From DATFQE01 sp963738205 (lineage in GTDB: Bacteria > Actinomycetota > Thermoleophilia > Gaiellales > Gaiellaceae): 64,000 nucleotides of DNA. The position numbers and the translations under genes were made by a program. Location of the stretch: contig CAVTVQ010000007.1 in NCBI GenBank assembly GCA_963738205.1, positions 1,116,001-1,180,000 of the forward strand. Reading direction: 5' to 3'. Under the pieces are notes generated by a model. That model made no database searches. It saw only the letters and a list, made by a program, of their open reading frames with translations, and was not told where the DNA came from. Positions within the stretch are counted from its first letter, which is position 1. Each line of letters begins with the position of its first letter. Positions 60,574-64,000 of the stretch are shown here, piece after piece.

Positions 60574-62370
60574 ATGACGAGCAACGGCTACCTCCCGATC
60601 GAGAACCACGGCGTCATCGGCGACATGCGCACGGCCGCCATGGTCGGCACCGACGGCACCATCGACTGGCTTTGCTGGCCGCGCTTCGACGCGCCCAGCG
60701 TCTTCGCGGCGATCCTCGACTCGGCGAAGGGCGGCTCCTTCCGCCTGGCCCCGGTCGAGGACGCCTCCACCAAGCAGATGTACTTCCCGGACACCAACGT
60801 CCTGATCACCCGCTTCCTTTCACCGGACGGCGTCTGCGAGGTCCACGACTTCATGCCGGTCGCTGAGGCCGGCTCGCACGCCCCGCAGCGTGTGATCCGC
60901 CGGGTCCTCGGCGTACGGGGCGACATGCTCATGCGGTTCGAGTGCGAGCCCAGCTTCGACTACGGCCGTGACCGCCACGAGGTGGTCCTGACAGCGGGCG
61001 GGGCGCTCTTCCGCTCACCCTCCCTCTCCCTGGCGTTGGGCGCCCCTACCCCGCTCTCGCCGTCCGCTGCAGGCGTCGTCTCCGAGTTCAGGGTCGCCGC
61101 CGGCGACAGCTTCAGCTTCGTGCTCGAGGAGAGCGCCGTCGCGCGTCCGCTGAACGAGGTTGAGACCGAGGCCTCCTTCGACGAGACGACCGGCTTCTGG
61201 CGCGACTGGGTCAACCAGTCGACGTACACGGGCCGCTGGCGCGAGATGGTCCACCGCTCGGCGCTGACGCTGAAGCTCCTGACCTACCGGCCGACCGGCG
61301 CGATCGTCGCCGCCGCGACCACGAGCCTCCCGGAGCAGCTCGGCGGCGAGCGCAACTGGGACTACCGCTTCACGTGGATCCGCGATGCGTCGTTCACGCT
61401 CTACGCGCTGCTCCGGCTCGGCTTCATGGAGGAGGCGGAGGAGTTCGGCTCCTTCCTCGGCACGTGCTTCGAGGCCGGCTCTCAGAACGGCTCGGGCCCG
61501 CTCCAGCTGATGTACTCGATCGACGGCAAGAAGGAGCTCCCCGAGGAGACGCTCGACCACTTCGAGGGCTACATGGGCTCGGCGCCCGTCCGGATCGGCA
61601 ACGGCGCCGCCCACCAGCTTCAGCTCGACATCTACGGCGAGATCATGGACGCCGCCTACATCGCCTCCCGCTACGGCAGGCGCCACATCTCCTACGAGGC
61701 CTGGACCGCCGTCACGCACGTCGTCGAGTGGGTGTGCCAGAACTGGGACCGGCCCGACGAGGGCATCTGGGAGACCCGCGGCGGCCGGCAGCGCTTCACG
61801 CACTCGCGCCTGATGTGCTGGGTCGCGCTCGACCGCGCCGTCCGGATCGCCCGCGACCGCTCCCTGCCCGGCGACATCGTCCGCTGGATGGCCGTGCGCG
61901 ACGAGATCTACCACCGCGTCATGGAGCGCGCCTGGAACGAGGAGAAGCAGGCCTTCGTCCAGCACGAGGACACCGACGTGGTGGACGCGGCCGTTCTGCT
62001 GATGCCGCTCGTGCAGTTCATCGCCCCCGACGACCCGCGCTGGCTGTCGACGCTCGACGCGATCGGCAGGGAGCTCGTCTCGGACAGCCTCGTCTACCGG
62101 TACGACCCGGAGGACTCCCCCGACGGGCTCGACGGCGACGAGGGCACGTTCTCGATCTGCACCTTCTGGTACGTCGAGGCGCTCGCCCGCGCCGGCCGCA
62201 TCGAGGAGGCGCGCCTCGCCTTCGAGAAGATGCTCTCGTTCGCGAACCACCTGGGCCTCTACTCCGAGGAGATCGGAGCCAGCGGCGAGGCCCTCGGCAA
62301 CTTCCCTCAGGCGTTCACCCACCTGTCGCTGATCAGCGCGGCGGTGAACCTCGACCGGAGGCTCGGCTGA
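60574..62370 (+). CDS. GH15 glycosidase (glucoamylase/trehalase-like)
   Basis: 598 residues. The N-terminal beta-sandwich (YLPIENHGVIGDMRTAAMVG, DGTIDWLCWPRFD) and the (alpha/alpha)6 barrel with the family signature QLGGERNWDYRFTWIRDA (about 250-267) mark bacterial GH15 proteins. The barrel also has WETRGGRQRFTHSRLMCWVALDRA and GLYSEEIGASGEALGNFPQAFTHL with catalytic glutamates in WE and EEIG. Many members of this actinobacterial clade are trehalases. It is cytoplasmic (no signal). Neighbouring glucokinase and zwf remnants suggest a trehalose-to-pentose-phosphate route. Confidence 0.9.
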   Translation: MTSNGYLPIENHGVIGDMRTAAMVGTDGTIDWLCWPRFDAPSVFAAILDSAKGGSFRLAPVEDASTKQMYFPDTNVLITRFLSPDGVCEVHDFMPVAEAGSHAPQRVIRRVLGVRGDMLMRFECEPSFDYGRDRHEVVLTAGGALFRSPSLSLALGAPTPLSPSAAGVVSEFRVAAGDSFSFVLEESAVARPLNEVETEASFDETTGFWRDWVNQSTYTGRWREMVHRSALTLKLLTYRPTGAIVAAATTSLPEQLGGERNWDYRFTWIRDASFTLYALLRLGFMEEAEEFGSFLGTCFEAGSQNGSGPLQLMYSIDGKKELPEETLDHFEGYMGSAPVRIGNGAAHQLQLDIYGEIMDAAYIASRYGRRHISYEAWTAVTHVVEWVCQNWDRPDEGIWETRGGRQRFTHSRLMCWVALDRAVRIARDRSLPGDIVRWMAVRDEIYHRVMERAWNEEKQAFVQHEDTDVVDAAVLLMPLVQFIAPDDPRWLSTLDAIGRELVSDSLVYRYDPEDSPDGLDGDEGTFSICTFWYVEALARAGRIEEARLAFEKMLSFANHLGLYSEEIGASGEALGNFPQAFTHLSLISAAVNLDRRLG

Positions 62371-62371
62371 C

Positions 62372-62683
62372 GTGACGCGGCCGAACACCTCCGCCAGCCC
62401 TCGGGCCGAACTCCCCCTCGGCCCGACCGAGCCCGCCGCGGTGCGTGTGCCTTTCGCCGCCGCCGCGGCCGGGCTCGACTCGATTCGGAGCGCGTCCGGG
62501 CGAGTGCGAGGGCGACCGACCGAACGGCTCGTCCAGCAGCGCGAGCTCGAGCGCGTCGACATCCTCACAGCCATCGGCCGCGTCGCGGCCGCGCCGCAGG
62601 GCGTCCCGCGCCCGTTGCCGGGGCCGACGCCCAGACTCGCGCGGGAGGGGCTGCCGCTGGCGGCCACCGGAGAGGCCGACTGA
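62372..62683 (+). CDS. Unrecognised protein between GH15 and glucokinase remnant
   Basis: 103 residues. A GTG start lies 1 nt after the GH15 stop, and the TGA overlaps the next ATG (TGATG), an arrangement that favours translation. The sequence is rich in Pro, Ala and Arg (LDSIRSASGRVRGRPTERLVQQRELERVDILTAIGR) and matches no family I know. It could instead be non-coding spacer. Confidence 0.3.
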   Translation: MTRPNTSASPRAELPLGPTEPAAVRVPFAAAAAGLDSIRSASGRVRGRPTERLVQQRELERVDILTAIGRVAAAPQGVPRPLPGPTPRLAREGLPLAATGEAD

Positions 62684-63036
62684 TGATCCTCGCGGCCGAC
62701 ATCGGCGCCACGACCGCGCACCTGGCCTTGTTCGACTCGAGCGGGAAGCGACTGCTGAGGGTCGAGACCTACCGCACGGGCGAGCACAACAGCGTCGGCG
62801 AGCTCGTCAGCCGCTTTCTCGACTCGATGCCCGCAGGCCCGATCGACTCGGCCTGCTTCGGCGTGAGCCTGCCGTGGGCCGTCTACGCCCATGAGCTGGC
62901 CGAGGTCTTCGAGATTCCGATCGTGGTAGTGGTCGACGGCGTCGAGGCGAGCGTGCAGCGACTCCGAGACCTCGCCCGGATCGCGGCAGAGCGCCTAGCC
63001 CTGACCCCCCAACCGAAAGCGGTGTCCAGCGCATGA
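62683..63036 (+). pseudogene. glk: Glucokinase remnant with internal deletion
   Basis: 117 residues. ILAADIGATTAHLALFDSSGK is the N-terminal ATP-binding motif of the bacterial glucokinase family, and ACFGVSLPWAVYAHELAEVFEIPIVV continues it. About 10 residues between ACFGV and LPWAV appear lost, and after EIP the sequence switches to VVVVDGVEASVQRLRDLARI, ending at residue 117 instead of about 320. It overlaps the zwf start by ATGA. Likely non-functional. Confidence 0.55.
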
Positions 63037-63671
63037 CTCACAAGCTCGTCCCCGACGACCACGTCATTGTCCTCTTCGGCGCCACCGGCGACCTCGCGCG
63101 GCGCAAGCTCCTGCCGGGCCTGTTCCGGCTCGCCGCTGCGGGCGTCTTGCCGGAGCGCTACCGGATCGTTGCCACCTCCCGCACGCAGCTCGACGATGCC
63201 GGCTTCGTGGAGTTCGCCCGCGAGGCGAACCTCGAGTTCGGCCGCCACCCCGAGCTGAACGGCACCTGGAGCTCGTTTGCGCAGAACCTCTCCTACGTCG
63301 AGACCGAGCCGTCTGCGCTCGCGTCGGCGGTCGAGCGGGCGGAGCGCGAACTCGGAGGCTCGCCGCGCCGGCTGCACTACCTGTCCGTGCCGCCGTTCGC
63401 CTTCGGAAGCGTCGTCGAGACGCTCCGCCCGACCGGCTTGGCCGAGGGGGCGCGCGTCGTGCTCGAGAAGCCCTTCGGGACGGATCTCGAGTCGGCCCGC
63501 GAGCTGAACAGCACCGTCCACTCCGTCTTCGACGAGTCGGATGTGTTCCGGATCGACCACTTTCTCGGCAAGGAAACCGTCCAGAACATCCTGGCGCGCG
63601 GAATCGCCGGGAACGCGATTCCGAAGCAGACGAGCGGGATGTGCGCCGCGAACGACAGCGCCTGCATCTGA
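63033..63671 (+). CDS. zwf: Glucose-6-phosphate dehydrogenase, truncated
   Basis: The N-terminal 190 residues are clear: VIVLFGATGDLARRKLLPGLF (NADP site), EKPFGTDLESARELN, and FRIDHFLGKETVQNILA, which contains the catalytic RIDHFLGKE. Homology stops at about 63594, where residues after NILA should read LRF..N. Instead a 24-residue unrelated tail follows to 63671. The missing 300 residues carry the substrate site, so it cannot work. The break coincides with the 3' end of an oppositely oriented cydA fragment. Confidence 0.85.
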   Translation: MTHKLVPDDHVIVLFGATGDLARRKLLPGLFRLAAAGVLPERYRIVATSRTQLDDAGFVEFAREANLEFGRHPELNGTWSSFAQNLSYVETEPSALASAVERAERELGGSPRRLHYLSVPPFAFGSVVETLRPTGLAEGARVVLEKPFGTDLESARELNSTVHSVFDESDVFRIDHFLGKETVQNILARGIAGNAIPKQTSGMCAANDSACI

Positions 63672-63742
63672 CGCGCCTCGAACAGGTATTCCTGATCGAC
63701 TGGCGCGAATGCGGTAGCGATCGTTGAGAACGCGGCCGACAT
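63608..63742 (-). pseudogene. cydA: 5' end of a cytochrome bd oxidase subunit I-like gene
   Basis: The minus strand reads SAAFSTIATAFAPVDQEYLF and MQALSFAAHIPLVCFGIAFP, the start of cytochrome bd-type oxidase subunit I, whose first helix has the AR...LSF..HI..A.FGIAFP pattern. It starts at the ATG of 63742, 18 nt after the stop of the NADH dehydrogenase on the same strand, and ends abruptly at about 63608, where zwf sequence begins. Only about 45 of 450 residues remain. Confidence 0.6.
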
Positions 63743-63760
63743 CAGCGCGGTTCGTGCAAC

Positions 63761-64000
63761 CTACGGCCGCCGCGTGCCGAGATCAGCCGCGTCCTGCCCT
63801 TCGAGCACTCGCAACTCGGCGATGTCCCGCCGGAACAGCATCGACAGCCAGCCGTCCGCGACGACACGGATGCGGCGTGAGAACAGCGGGAGCTGATGCA
63901 CGTGGTACGCCCGGGTGATCGTCGCGCCGAGCAGGCCCTTCAGCTGCAGGCCGAACGCGCTTGCGATGCCCTTGTCCTTGCCGAGCGTGGCGCCTTGGCC
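63761..64000 (-). CDS. Type II NADH dehydrogenase, C-terminal part (5' end outside the window)
   Basis: The last 79 residues read KGIASAFGLQLKGLLGATIT, RAYHVHQLPLFSRRIRVVADGW and LSMLFRRDIAEL, the membrane-anchoring C-terminus of single-subunit NADH:quinone oxidoreductase (NDH-2). The stop TAG is at 63763-63761. It precedes the cydA-like start by 18 nt, so NDH-2 and cytochrome bd appear to form a respiratory operon on this strand. Confidence 0.7.
   Translation of the reverse strand, partial: GQGATLGKDKGIASAFGLQLKGLLGATITRAYHVHQLPLFSRRIRVVADGWLSMLFRRDIAELRVLEGQDAADLGTRRP

Overview
The window is very GC-rich and gene-dense, with GTG and TTG starts, many 1-4 nt stop/start overlaps, two large LuxR-type (LAL) regulators, two MMPL transporters, a MarP-like protease and GAF and zinc-ribbon proteins. 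This fits a soil actinobacterium, most likely of the class Thermoleophilia (Gaiellales/Solirubrobacterales). That placement is inferred from gene content only. Several genes need one-base shifts to read through, so some breaks may be sequence errors rather than decay.

1-4.4 kb: the end of an ABC-2 exporter operon with a tiny SHOCT-like leader gene, then a stand-alone TIR-domain protein, a CBS protein, a GAF protein and a secreted protein.

4.7-29.5 kb: a region punctuated by three partial copies of the 3' half of tRNA-Asp (4679, 21526, 24793), all oriented like the intact tRNA-Asp(GTC) at 29459-29532. I read them as old attachment sites of tandem integrations. The stretch from 4.7 to 24.8 kb holds gene remnants (MFS, RidA, SGNH hydrolase, EamA, DUF4062). 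It also holds a nine-gene, translationally coupled cluster at 5.5-13.5 kb: dehydrogenase, 6-pyruvoyl-tetrahydropterin-synthase-like protein, glycosyltransferase, methyltransferase, flippase-like membrane protein, RibD-type reductase, GTP cyclohydrolase II, CDP-alcohol phosphatidyltransferase and LtaS-like membrane sulfatase. This cluster joins the opening steps of riboflavin synthesis to lipid/glycan enzymes. I know no described product, and it is the best candidate for an undescribed system. From 25 to 29 kb lie an MMPL exporter and a histidine kinase/response regulator pair.

29.5-48 kb: mostly housekeeping genes: PNPOx-like flavoprotein, MarP-like protease, homocysteine methyltransferase/methylenetetrahydrofolate reductase, SDR, a second ABC-2 exporter, an M55 peptidase, a DEAD-box helicase, and a coupled operon of sigma factor, small protein, cyclodeaminase-like protein, cytoplasmic subtilase and GAF protein. 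A 164-bp MITE-like element with TA flanks sits exactly in the stop codons of two convergent genes at 32.2-32.4 kb. A small protein made of repeats (VEGHMFND) is at 42.6 kb, next to an MFS transporter fused to a cyclic-nucleotide-binding domain.

48-64 kb: zinc metallopeptidase, NlpC/P60-like protein, a divergent MMPL/LuxR pair, a DHA2 efflux pump, soluble transhydrogenase (several frameshifts), PAP2 and DedA membrane proteins, a GH15 glycosidase, and damaged glucokinase and glucose-6-phosphate dehydrogenase genes. A shared palindromic promoter element (GGCGAT..GCCGATKCGACC) lies before four of these genes. At 63.6 kb the truncated zwf abuts the 5' end of an oppositely oriented cydA-like gene, a rearrangement or assembly junction.
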